A DNA stretch of 64,000 bases from Bosea sp. BIWAKO-01 (lineage in GTDB: Bacteria; Pseudomonadota; Alphaproteobacteria; Rhizobiales; Beijerinckiaceae): NCBI RefSeq assembly GCF_001748145.1, contig NZ_BCQA01000001.1, forward strand, positions 2,311,001-2,375,000. The letters are read 5' to 3'. Under the pieces are notes generated by a model. That model saw only the letters and a list, made by a program, of their open reading frames with translations. It was not told the origin of the DNA and did no database searches. The translations under genes were made by a program, and so were the position numbers. This document shows, piece after piece, positions 54,384-62,854 of this stretch. The number at the start of each line of letters is the position of its first letter. Position 1 is the stretch's first letter.

Positions 54384-55147
54384 GCCTCAGTGCCGTCGAT
54401 CTCGCCTATGGCTATCCTGAGCGCGAGATCGGCCGGGCGATCACGCTGGCCCTGCGGGCGGGCGAGGTTCTTGCTCTGCTCGGGCCGAATGGCAGCGGCA
54501 AGACGACCCTGCTGAAAACCCTGCTCGGCCTTTTGCCACCCTATGCCGGCGGGCTCACGCTTGATGAAAAGCCGCTTGCCGGCCTGACGGTCTCAGAGCG
54601 GGCGCGGGCGCTGGGATACGTGCCGCAGGCCCATGCCGGAACCTTCGCCTTCTCCGTCTTCGCTGTCGTCCTGATGGGGCGCACCGCGCATGGCGCGCTA
54701 TTCGCCGCCCCCTCACGGCATGATCGCGAGGTGGCGATGGCGATGCTGGAGCGCCTCGGCATCGCGGGGTTGGCCGAGCGGCCCTACACGCAGATCTCGG
54801 GCGGCGAGCGCCAGCTCGCGCTGATCGCCCGCGCTCTGGCGCAGGAGCCGCGCTACGTCATTCTCGACGAGCCGACCGCAAGCCTCGATTTCGGCAACCA
54901 GGGCAAGGTGATGGCTTAGATCAGGCGCCTCGCGACTGAGGGACTGGGCGTGCTCTTCACCACGCACGACCCCAATCAGGCGCTGCGGCATGCCGACCGG
55001 GTCATGATGATTCGCGCGGGGCGCATGTTGGCGAGCGGCGTCGCGCAGGAATTGTTGACGCCGGCAAGCCTGATGGAGCTCTACGGCGTCGGGATCGAGA
55101 CGGTGCGCGATGACGCGGGACGCGTGGCGTTCCTGCCGGGCGAATAG
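54380..55147 (+). pseudogene. FepC-type ABC transporter ATP-binding gene interrupted by an in-frame TAG
   Basis: Codons 1-179 encode Walker A LLGPNGSGKTTLLKTLLGLL, signature QISGGERQLALIARAL and Walker B YVILDEPTASLDFGN, ending at TAG (54917-54919) after GKVMA. The same frame then continues for 75 codons to TAG-free completion at 55147: IRRLATEGLGVLFTTHDPNQ, with the switch His, and HADRVMMIRAGRMLASG. Total length (about 255) and continuity match intact FepC ATPases, so a single sense codon, plausibly GAG, has become amber. The truncated product lacks the H-loop and cannot be a normal ATPase unless the stop is read through. Confidence 0.85.
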
Positions 55148-55234
55148 AGATGTCCGAGCGTGGGCTCGGGGAGAGCCAGAAGGACATCCAGAAGGGACAT
55201 GATCAAGCGGCGGCGTAGCTGGTCGCTCGCCTGG

Positions 55235-55717
55235 CTATCCCCGCCCAAGCTCCACCGGCACCGAGAAGGAACGCTTGACCTGCCCGAGCGCGAAGCTCGA
55301 TTCGATCGAGGCGACATTATCGAGCCGGGTCAGCTTGTCCTTCAGGAACCGTTCGTAGGCGGCGAGGTCGCTGACGATGATGCGGAGCAGATAGTCGCGC
55401 GGGCCGGTCATCAGGTAGCAGTCGGCCACCTCAGGCCAGCGCGTCACCGCTGCGGCGAAGCGGTCGAGCTCTTCCTCGCGCTGCCGCTCCAGCTTGATCG
55501 AGGCGAAGACCGAGACCGGCAGGCCGAGCTTGTCCTGGTTCACGACCGCGACATAACCCTCGATGATGCCGGCTTCTTCCAGCAGGCGAACCCGCCTTGC
55601 GCAGGGTGAGGGCGAAAGCCCGACTTTTTCGGCCAGGTCCTGATTGCTCATGCGTCCGTCGGCCTGGAGAGCCTGGACGATACGCCGGTCGATATCGTCG
55701 AGTTTGTAGTCTGGCAT
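55235..55717 (-). CDS. Lrp/AsnC family transcriptional regulator
   Basis: A 160-residue amino-acid-responsive regulator. HTH: LDDIDRRIVQALQADGRMSN, QDLAEKVGLSPSPCARRVRL. The RAM effector domain follows (VSVFASIKLERQREEELDRF, VADCYLMTGPRDYLLRIIVS). Divergent from the homodimeric E1 gene, with a dyad between, so it likely controls that gene and itself. Confidence 0.92.
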   Translation of the reverse strand: MPDYKLDDIDRRIVQALQADGRMSNQDLAEKVGLSPSPCARRVRLLEEAGIIEGYVAVVNQDKLGLPVSVFASIKLERQREEELDRFAAAVTRWPEVADCYLMTGPRDYLLRIIVSDLAAYERFLKDKLTRLDNVASIESSFALGQVKRSFSVPVELGRG

Positions 55718-55741
55718 CTTGTCTCGCTTTCGTTCGCAGGA

Positions 55742-55758
55742 TTAGCGGAAAGCGCTAA
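55742..55758. promoter_or_regulatory. 17-bp dyad between lrp-like and E1 genes, candidate Lrp site
   Basis: Arms TTAGCG (55742-55747) and CGCTAA (55753-55758) around five bases, 24 bases upstream of the regulator start and 83 bases upstream of the E1 start. Confidence 0.45.
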
Positions 55759-55841
55759 GATGGAAAGCATCGTCGGCGATCTTTGGCAAAAATCGCTGCC
55801 GGAAGCGTGCATGATGGCTTTGCCGCACCGAGAGAAGCCAA

Positions 55842-58235
55842 ATGACCGATCCCCGTCTGCCGATTCTCGCCGAACTCGAGAAGAAGATTCTCTGGCTCGC
55901 ATCCTGGACCATCCATAACGCCAACCACCTGCGCGATAACGGCGACGGGATGAAGGTGGGCGGGCATCAGGCTTCGTCCGCATCGCTGGCGACGATCATG
56001 ACGGCGCTCTACATGGCGGCGCTGAAGCCGCAGGATCGGGTCGCGGTGAAGCCGCACGCTTCGCCGATCTTCCACGCCATCAACTATCTGATGGGGCTGC
56101 AGACACGCGAGAAGCTCGAGAATTTTCGCGGATACAAGGGAGCCCAGAGCTATCCCTCGCGCACCAAGGATATCGACGATGTCGATTTCTCGACCGGCTC
56201 GGTCGGCCTCGGCGTCGCGCAGACGCTCTTCTCCTCGCTGACCCAGGATTACGTGAAGGCCCATGGCTGGGGCACAAGCAGGCCGGATGGGCGCATGGTC
56301 TCGCTGATCGGCGATGCCGAACTCGACGAAGGCAATATCTTCGAGGCCCTGATGGAGGGCTGGAAGCACGGCGTCCGCAACACATGGTGGGTGATCGACT
56401 ATAACCGCCAGTCACTCGATGCAGTGATCCGCGAGGGGCTCTACGACCGCTTCGAGACGATGTTCCGCAATTTCGGCTGGGATGTCGTGACGCTGAAATA
56501 TGGCTCGCTGCAGCAGGCCGCCTTCAAGGAGAAGGGGGGCGAGCGGTTGAAGGCCTGGATCGATTCCTGCCCGAACCAGCTCTATTCGGCCCTGACCTTC
56601 CAGGGCGGTGCGGCCTGGCGCAAGCGCCTGATGGATGATCTCGGCGATCAGGGGCCCGTGACGACGCTGATCGAGAGCCGCTCCGACGCCGAGCTCTCGA
56701 AGCTGATGTGCAATCTCGGCGGCCACGATCTGCCCTCGCTGCTCGAAGCCTTCGAGGGCATCGATCACGACCGGCCGGTCTGTTTCCTCGCCTATACCGT
56801 CAAGGGCTTTGGCCTGCCGCTCGCCGGGCACAAGGACAATCACGCCGGGCTGATGACCAAGGAGCAGATGGAAGGCTTCAAGCAAGCCAACACGATCCGT
56901 CCCGGCCATGAGTGGGACCTGTTCGAAGGGTTGTCGCTGCCAGAAGCCGAGCTCCGCGGCTATCTCGACAAGGTGCCCTTCTTCTCCCAGGGGCGCCGTC
57001 GCTTCTCGGCGCCGTCGCTGCCCGTGCCTGCGAAACTCGAGGCCGGCATCCAGGCGACGATGTCGACGCAAATGGGCTTCGGCAAGGTGCTGGACGAGCT
57101 GGCGAAGCTCGGCGGCCCGTTGGCCGACCGTATCGTCACCACGGCGCCGGACGTCACCGTTTCGACCAATCTCGGTCCATGGGTGAACCGGCGCGGCCTG
57201 TTCGCCCGCGCCTCGATGGCCGATACCTTCAAGGACGAACGCATTCCCTCGATGCAGAAATGGGAATTTTCGCCGAAGGGCCAGCACATTGAGCTCGGCA
57301 TTGCCGAGATGAACCTCTTCATCAATCTCTCGGCGCTTGGCCTGTCACATTCGATCTTCGGCGAGCGGCTGATCCCGATCGGCACGCTCTATGATCCCTT
57401 CATCTCGCGCGGGCTCGATGCGCTGAACTATGCCTGCTACCAGGATGCGCGCTTCATGGTGGTCGCGACGCCGTCTGGTGTGACGCTGGCGCCGGAGGGC
57501 GGCGCGCATCAGTCGATCGCGACGCCGCTGATCGGCATGAGCCAGGACGGGCTCTGCGCCTTCGAGCCGGCCTTTGTCGACGAACTCGCCGTGATGATGC
57601 GCTGGTCTTTCGAATACCTGCAGAAAGACGGCGAGGGCGATCCCGACGAGCGCACCTGGCTGCGCGACGAGACCGGCGGCTCGGTCTATCTCAGGCTCTC
57701 GACACGGCAGGTCGAGCAGCCGAAGCGGGCGATGACGGCCGATCTCGAGCGCGACATCATCGATGGCGCCTATTGGCTCAGGAAGCCCGGCCCGAACGCC
57801 TCAGTCGTCATCGCCTATACCGGTGCGGTTGCGCCGGAGGCGATCGAGGCTGTCGGGCTGCTCGGCGAAGACCGGCGCGATGTCGGCCTGCTCGCCATCA
57901 CCTCGGCCGATCGGCTCAATGCCGGCTGGCAGGCGGCCGAGCGGGCGCGTCAGCGCGGCAATCATGGCGCGACCAGTCATATCGAGCGGCTGCTCGGCGA
58001 ACTGTCACGCGATTGCGGTATCGTTTCGGTGCTCGACGGACACCCTGCGACACTGGCCTGGCTCGGCAGCGTGCACGGCCACAAGCAGAAGGCGCTCGGC
58101 GTCGAGCATTTCGGTCAGACCGGCACCATCGCCGACCTTTATCGGCATTTCGGGATCGATGCGAACGCGATCGTGCACGCGGCTCAGGCAGCCGCGCCGG
58201 GCCGCCCGGTTCGCTATCTGAAGGCGTTGCCATAA
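55842..58235 (+). CDS. Homodimeric 2-oxoacid dehydrogenase E1 component (AceE/MdeB-like)
   Basis: A 797-residue TPP enzyme of the homodimeric E1 type. The N-terminal domain has GMKVGGHQASSASLATIMTA and DFSTGSVGLGVAQTLF. The TPP motif is LIGDAELDEGNIFEAL to NTWWVIDYNRQSLD. The pyrimidine domain has GQHIELGIAEMNLFINLSAL, and a transketolase-like C-terminal domain follows. E2 and E3 genes are absent nearby. Next to a divergent Lrp gene, the arrangement resembles mdeR/mdeB of Pseudomonas, where the enzyme oxidises 2-oxobutyrate from methionine breakdown. Substrate is inferred; the fold is secure. It is about 90 residues shorter than E. coli AceE. Confidence 0.82.
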   Translation: MTDPRLPILAELEKKILWLASWTIHNANHLRDNGDGMKVGGHQASSASLATIMTALYMAALKPQDRVAVKPHASPIFHAINYLMGLQTREKLENFRGYKGAQSYPSRTKDIDDVDFSTGSVGLGVAQTLFSSLTQDYVKAHGWGTSRPDGRMVSLIGDAELDEGNIFEALMEGWKHGVRNTWWVIDYNRQSLDAVIREGLYDRFETMFRNFGWDVVTLKYGSLQQAAFKEKGGERLKAWIDSCPNQLYSALTFQGGAAWRKRLMDDLGDQGPVTTLIESRSDAELSKLMCNLGGHDLPSLLEAFEGIDHDRPVCFLAYTVKGFGLPLAGHKDNHAGLMTKEQMEGFKQANTIRPGHEWDLFEGLSLPEAELRGYLDKVPFFSQGRRRFSAPSLPVPAKLEAGIQATMSTQMGFGKVLDELAKLGGPLADRIVTTAPDVTVSTNLGPWVNRRGLFARASMADTFKDERIPSMQKWEFSPKGQHIELGIAEMNLFINLSALGLSHSIFGERLIPIGTLYDPFISRGLDALNYACYQDARFMVVATPSGVTLAPEGGAHQSIATPLIGMSQDGLCAFEPAFVDELAVMMRWSFEYLQKDGEGDPDERTWLRDETGGSVYLRLSTRQVEQPKRAMTADLERDIIDGAYWLRKPGPNASVVIAYTGAVAPEAIEAVGLLGEDRRDVGLLAITSADRLNAGWQAAERARQRGNHGATSHIERLLGELSRDCGIVSVLDGHPATLAWLGSVHGHKQKALGVEHFGQTGTIADLYRHFGIDANAIVHAAQAAAPGRPVRYLKALP

Positions 58236-58296
58236 GCGAGAGGGCCCACCAGCCCCTCCTTGTGAGGAAAGGCGCGGTGGCGGAAGGTCCCGCGTC

Positions 58297-59703
58297 CTAC
58301 CTGGCCAGCCCTTGTTTCACATTGACGCCGGCGAGCAGAGCGCCGCCCACAAGGAAGAACGCGATCAGCACCGCCAGCCCGGCCTGCTGGCTGGCAAAGA
58401 CGGTGGTCGCCAGCGCCACGAAGGTCGGGCCCATGAACGAGGTCACCTTGCCCGATAGTGCGAAGAGGCCGAAGAACTCGCCATGCCGGCCCGCCGGTGC
58501 GAGACGGGCCATGAGACTGCGCGAAGAGGCCTGGAGCGGGCCGGCGACGAGGCCGATCAGCAGGCCAAGAGCGAGATAGATCCGCTCGGGCGCCGAAGCG
58601 AACAGCCCGTCGCCTGGCGCCGGAGGCGTGGCCGATACTACGAAGAAGATGCGGTCCGGCCCGAGCGAGAGGATGCCGAGGCAGGCGAAGAGCAGGCAGG
58701 CGATGGCGCCCAGCACCACGGGCTTGCCGCCGATGCGGTCATCGAGCTTGCCGCCGCACCAGGCGCCGAACGTCCCGGTGATGGTGAGCAGGATCCCGAA
58801 AATGCCGAGTTCGATGGTCTGCCAGCCGAAGACGCCGGCCGCATAGATGCCTCCGAAGGCGAAGAGCGCCACAAGCCCGTCCTGATAGATCATGTTGGCG
58901 AGCAGGAAGCGCCCAAGCGAGGGCAGGCGTGGCAGTTCGGCGATGGTCGCCTTCAGTCGCGAGAGGCCGCCCTGCGCCGCTTCCCTGAGGCGCATGCCGG
59001 TTCCCGGCGAGTCCGGTGTCAGCAGGAACATCGGTGTGACGAAGATGACGAACCAGAGCGCGGTGAGCGGCCCCGAGGCGCGGTCACCCTCGCGCGCGGC
59101 TGCGTCGAGGCCGAGGATCGGTACGAGGCCAGCCAGCGTCTTGCCGGTGAGGGGATCAGCGGCGAGCAGCGCCAGCGTGATCGCAAGCGAGATCAGACCG
59201 CCGAGGTAGCCGATGGCCCAACCCGTGCCGGAGAGCCAGCCGAGCCGCTCCGGCGGCACGAGCCGTGTCATCATCGCATTGTTGAAGATGGTGGCGAATT
59301 CGGCGCCGATCGTGGCGATGATGAAGCCGGCGAGTGCGATTGGAACGGCGGCGGGCGAGCCGGGCCTTGCGAACCAGAGCAGGGCCGAGCCGATGACGAG
59401 CAGCGCACCGAATGCGGCGATCCAGGGCTTGCGCGGGCCCGTGCGGTCAGCAATGCCGCCGATCAGAGGAGAGAGCAGGGCGATGCAGAGACCCGCGAAG
59501 CCCGTAGCATAGCCCCAGAGCGCCTGTCCCTCTGCCGCGTCCGCCGCGAGAGCGGAGGCGAAGAAGGGCGCGAAGACGAAGGTGGTGACCAGCGTAAAGA
59601 ATGGCTGTGCCGCCCAGTCGAAGAACAGCCAGGCCGTGACGGCCCGGCGCGGCGGATAGGTGACGGGGGCGGTTGTCGCCGCAGGCGCGTGGGAAAGGTT
59701 CAC
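58297..59703 (-). CDS. MFS transporter of the UMF1/Atg22-like family
   Basis: A 468-residue membrane protein with about twelve helices. AWLFFDWAAQPFFTLVTTFV is the UMF1/Atg22 signature, with GGIADRTGPRKPWIAAFGAL as the MFS loop. Start GTG at 59701-59703 overlaps the LON-domain gene stop (GTGA). Substrate unknown. Confidence 0.85.
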   Translation of the reverse strand: MNLSHAPAATTAPVTYPPRRAVTAWLFFDWAAQPFFTLVTTFVFAPFFASALAADAAEGQALWGYATGFAGLCIALLSPLIGGIADRTGPRKPWIAAFGALLVIGSALLWFARPGSPAAVPIALAGFIIATIGAEFATIFNNAMMTRLVPPERLGWLSGTGWAIGYLGGLISLAITLALLAADPLTGKTLAGLVPILGLDAAAREGDRASGPLTALWFVIFVTPMFLLTPDSPGTGMRLREAAQGGLSRLKATIAELPRLPSLGRFLLANMIYQDGLVALFAFGGIYAAGVFGWQTIELGIFGILLTITGTFGAWCGGKLDDRIGGKPVVLGAIACLLFACLGILSLGPDRIFFVVSATPPAPGDGLFASAPERIYLALGLLIGLVAGPLQASSRSLMARLAPAGRHGEFFGLFALSGKVTSFMGPTFVALATTVFASQQAGLAVLIAFFLVGGALLAGVNVKQGLAR

Positions 59704-60392
59704 TGCAGGGTCGTCTCTGGGGCGCCGCCACCGCGCGCCAGCTCGATCTCGGTGATCGCGACCAGGACATCGGCTCGGTTTTTCAGACTGGAGGCCTCGA
59801 GCAGCGCCTGTTTCTCGCGCGGACCGAAGGGGCACATCATCGAGAGCGCATTGACCAGCGCCTCGTTCGGCGCTTCGTTGATGCCCTTCCAATCGATCTT
59901 GAGATCATTGGCCTTGGCGAAGGAGCGAAGCGCCTTGAGCAGGCTGTTGCGGTCGACCTCGTCCTCTCCCGCGCGGGCGGTGAAATCGATGGCGTAGTCG
60001 TCATAGCTGACGCGGCACTGGCGATAGGCCGTCGTCACCGAGAGCTCCTCGACGATGCGGAAGCGCGCGATGCCGGTGAGCGTCAGGATATAGCGATCGT
60101 CGCCGGTCTCGGCGAACTGTGTGATCCGGCCGAGGCAGCCGACCTGCAACAGGCCGGGCGTGTCGGCCTGGCGGCCGCTTTCCGGCTCGGGCTGGATCAT
60201 GCCGATGGTGCGATGGTCCCGCAGCGCATCGTCGATCATGGCGATGTAGCGCGGCTCGAAGATGTTAAGGGGCATCTGCCCGCGCGGCAGGAGGAGCGCA
60301 CCGGCCAGCGGGAAGACCGGGATCACCAGCGGGCAGTCCTGGGCTCCGTTATAGACGGCATTCATGCCCATGGGCGTGTCGCTCCCTTCCAT
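59700..60392 (-). CDS. LON peptidase substrate-binding domain protein
   Basis: A 230-residue protein consisting of the Lon N-domain only: LVIPVFPLAGALLLPRGQMP, LNIFEPRYIAMIDDALRDHR, GCLGRITQFAETGDDRYILT and LTGIARFRI. No AAA or protease domain. Function unclear; it often accompanies the thioredoxin-like gene, as here, where it lies 9 bases after it. Confidence 0.9.
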   Translation of the reverse strand: MEGSDTPMGMNAVYNGAQDCPLVIPVFPLAGALLLPRGQMPLNIFEPRYIAMIDDALRDHRTIGMIQPEPESGRQADTPGLLQVGCLGRITQFAETGDDRYILTLTGIARFRIVEELSVTTAYRQCRVSYDDYAIDFTARAGEDEVDRNSLLKALRSFAKANDLKIDWKGINEAPNEALVNALSMMCPFGPREKQALLEASSLKNRADVLVAITEIELARGGGAPETTLQ

Positions 60393-60401
60393 CGCGGCAC
60401 C

Positions 60402-61301
60402 TTATGAAAACAGCAGCGTTGAGAGCTTGCGGCGGCCTGCAACGCTGGCGTCGTCCATGTGACCCCAGGCCTCGAAGAACTGCAGCAGCTGCTTGCGCGC
60501 GCCGTCGTCGTTCCAAGTCCGGTCAGCCTTGATGATGGCGACCAGCTGGTCGACGGCTTCTTCGCGCTTGTCATGGGCATTCAGCGCCAGCGCCAGGTCG
60601 AAGCGGGCCTGATGATCCCCGGGGTTGGCCGCAACCTTCGCTTCGAGTTCGGCGGTATCGCCGAGCGAAGCGGCCTGCTCGGCAAGCTCGATCGCGGCAC
60701 GCACGGCAGCCAGCGCCGGATCGGACGCCTTCGCTTCGGGAGCGGTGGCCAGGATGCCCTTGGCGCCGTCGAGATCACCCATGTCGAGATGCAGGCGCGC
60801 CAGTCCGGCGAGCGCTGGGACATTGTCCGGCTCGAGCGCCAGCACATTGGCATAGAGTTCGCCCGCGCCGGCCGCATCGCCGGCCTCGAGCGCTTCCTGC
60901 GCGGCGGCGACCAGCTCTTCGGTCGCGCCCGGGCCCATCGGTCCAACGAGCTTCTCGATGAAGGCCTTGATCTGGCTTTCCGGCTGGGCGCCCATGAAAC
61001 CGTCGATCGGCTGGCCGCGCTGGAAGGCGATGACGGCCGGGATCGACTGGATGCCGAGCTGGCCCGGGATCTGCGGGTGCTCGTCGATGTTCATCTTGAC
61101 GAGCTTGACCTTGCCACCGGCAGCCTTGATCACCTTCTCGATGACCGGGGTCAGCTGCTTGCAGGGGCCGCACCATGGGGCCCAGAAATCGACCAGAACC
61201 GGCTGGTTCATCGATTCGGCGACGACATCCTGCCGGAAGCCCTGGGTCGTCGTATCCTTGATCAGGCCGGGTTGCTCGGCCGCATCGCTGTTGAGCAGCA
61301 T
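60402..61301 (-). CDS. YbbN-type thioredoxin with C-terminal TPR region
   Basis: A 299-residue co-chaperone-like protein. Thioredoxin domain with active site FWAPWCGPCKQLTPVIEKV in residues 1-115, then TPR-like helices (AAAQEALEAGDAAGAGELYA, VLALEPDNVPALAGLARLHL). YbbN from E. coli has a SxxC site and lacks full oxidoreductase activity, whereas here both cysteines (WCGPC) are present. Co-directional with the LON-domain and MFS genes. Confidence 0.9.
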   Translation of the reverse strand: MLLNSDAAEQPGLIKDTTTQGFRQDVVAESMNQPVLVDFWAPWCGPCKQLTPVIEKVIKAAGGKVKLVKMNIDEHPQIPGQLGIQSIPAVIAFQRGQPIDGFMGAQPESQIKAFIEKLVGPMGPGATEELVAAAQEALEAGDAAGAGELYANVLALEPDNVPALAGLARLHLDMGDLDGAKGILATAPEAKASDPALAAVRAAIELAEQAASLGDTAELEAKVAANPGDHQARFDLALALNAHDKREEAVDQLVAIIKADRTWNDDGARKQLLQFFEAWGHMDDASVAGRRKLSTLLFS

Positions 61302-61416
61302 GGGTCTTCCTTCATCTCGTCAACAAGATCGACCGCGGCCACGCTGGGCCGATCACGGTCGGGCATACGAAACCGGGCGCATGGCCATGGGCCGCGCGCC
61401 ACATAGATGGGGAGGT

Positions 61417-61941
61417 TCAGTCGTTCTGTCCATCGACCGGTGCTGGCAAATCGACGATCAGCGGCTCGTGTCCGGTGCTGCGCAGGAAGCCCAGCATGTC
61501 GTCACGCGCGATGCGCAGCGTCGCGGTGTTGATCAGCGGATGGAAATTCATCGCCTCGCCGCTCATCAGATTGGCGTCGAGTACTATCGTCACATCACCG
61601 GCGCGATCATTGATCACGGCAAAGGCGGTGACCGAACCGGGCGTCACGCCGAGCTTCTCTTCCAACAGTTCGGCCGAGCCGAAGGAGAGCCGGCCGCTGG
61701 CTCCCAGCGTCTGATGCAGCCGTTTCAGATCGATTCGTGTGCTCTCCAGGGCCGAGACCAGGAAGAGCCGGCCCTTCTTGTCCTTCAGAAACAGGTTCTT
61801 GGTGTGGTGCCCATCGATCGTGCCGCGCAGGGACTTCGATTCGGCGACGGTGAAGACCGCCTCGTGATCGAGCCTGTGGAAAGGAATACCCTGCGTGGCC
61901 AGATGGGAGCAGAGCTCGTCGGGTGTCAGTGGCGCGGTCAT
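61417..61941 (-). CDS. YbaK/ProX-family aminoacyl-tRNA deacylase
   Basis: A 174-residue trans-editing protein that removes mischarged amino acids from tRNA-Pro or similar. GIPFHRLDHEAVFTVAESKS, the Lys-containing GHHTKNLFLKDKKGRLFLVS, and GVTPGSVTAFAVINDRAGDV with MNFHPLINTATLRI are the family features. The precise specificity (Ala-, Cys- or other) is not determinable. Start ATG 61939-61941. Confidence 0.88.
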   Translation of the reverse strand: MTAPLTPDELCSHLATQGIPFHRLDHEAVFTVAESKSLRGTIDGHHTKNLFLKDKKGRLFLVSALESTRIDLKRLHQTLGASGRLSFGSAELLEEKLGVTPGSVTAFAVINDRAGDVTIVLDANLMSGEAMNFHPLINTATLRIARDDMLGFLRSTGHEPLIVDLPAPVDGQND

Positions 61942-62135
61942 CGTAACTCGTCGGAAACAAAGAGTTCTTGGCGTTGCCTAGCCCGCCGGACGGCATCACC
62001 GCAAGGGTGCCGTTCTGGGGCCGGCGGGGCGCCAATCAGGGCATCGGCGAAAAACTTTGCAACAAGGCGCTTGCGCTTCGCAGCGCTTTGGGCAATAAGC
62101 CCGCCACGCGCCGCTTGGCGCGCCAATGTCCGGAT

Positions 62136-62210
62136 GCGGGTGTAGCTCAGGGGTAGAGCACAACCTTGCCAAGGTTGGGGTCGAGGGTTCGAATCCCTTC
62201 GCCCGCTCCA
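62136..62210 (+). tRNA. tRNA-Gly (anticodon GCC)
   Basis: 75 bases including an encoded CCA end. The acceptor stem pairs GCGGGTG with CGCCCGC (one T-G pair). The D-arm is GTAGCTCAGGGGTAGAGC. The anticodon arm CAACC/GGTTG encloses loop TTGCCAA (anticodon GCC). The T-arm is GAGGG/CCCTT (one G-T pair) with TTCGAAT, and the discriminator is T. Confidence 0.97.
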
Positions 62211-62239
62211 GACATTCTTCCCAACCAAGACTACCGCAG

Positions 62240-62263
62240 GCGCCGGGTTTCCCGGCGCTTTTT
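62240..62263 (+). terminator. Rho-independent terminator after tRNA-Gly
   Basis: Perfect 8-bp arms GCGCCGGG and CCCGGCGC with a TTT loop, followed at once by TTTTT, 29 bases after the tRNA. The clearest intrinsic terminator in the window. Confidence 0.9.
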
Positions 62264-62322
62264 GCGTTTCGGACCCTGCGCCGAAGTCCGGCGCGGCGGG
62301 GCGCCGTGTGCGACCTCGCGAC

Positions 62323-62778
62323 TTACGGCTCAGGTGGCCAATTTTCGGAACGGCTCCCGATCAGGTCGAGCGTGCGTTGATCCGGTTTGCCGTCGAAATA
62401 GCGCTGCAGGCCCTGCTGGAAGAGAGTGTCGCCGCTGCACGAGGCCAGCGCAAAGAGGGTCAAGCTCGAGCGCAGCTTCATGTCGTCGGGCGAGCCGAAG
62501 ATGGCATGCGCCGATTGACCCTCGATTTCCAGGATAGCGGCGGTGCAGGCGACGAGGCGGGGGCCGAGAACGGGATGGGCGAGATAGGCACGCGCTTCCG
62601 CCAGGGAGGCCAGGCCGTAGCGTTCCGCTGTCGGCGAAAGGCCAAGGCCACGCAGCTGCGGGAAGACGAACCACATCCAGTGGGTCCGCTTCCGGCCTGC
62701 GCGGAGCTCGGCAAGCGCGGTTTCGAAGATCGGCTCCTGGGCGGTAACGAAGCGCTGAAGGTCGTGAACCTCCGTCAC
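62323..62778 (-). CDS. DUF1810 family protein
   Basis: A 151-residue soluble protein: DLQRFVTAQEPIFETALAEL, RKRTHWMWFVFPQLRGLGLS and YGLASLAEARAYLAHPVLG, followed by FGSPDDMKLRSSLTLFA, which defines DUF1810. Function unknown. The GTG at 62776-62778 has GGGAGGG eight bases upstream and is preferred to an ATG at 62796. Confidence 0.85.
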   Translation of the reverse strand: MTEVHDLQRFVTAQEPIFETALAELRAGRKRTHWMWFVFPQLRGLGLSPTAERYGLASLAEARAYLAHPVLGPRLVACTAAILEIEGQSAHAIFGSPDDMKLRSSLTLFALASCSGDTLFQQGLQRYFDGKPDQRTLDLIGSRSENWPPEP

Positions 62779-62854
62779 GGCTTGCCCTCCCGTCATTCGG
62801 CGCGGCAGGCGCCCGGATGAACGTCCTTCCGGAGGGCGGCCGCGGACTCCTATT

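Noticed and set aside
54961..55147. A separate small gene after the ATPase TAG
   Set aside because: It is the same reading frame and completes the ATPase fold (switch His and C-terminal helices), so it is the 3' part of the interrupted gene.
50606..55147. Mobile element insertion as the cause of gene damage
   Set aside because: No transposase, terminal inverted repeats or target duplications are visible; the damage is point nonsense and a deletion-like junction.
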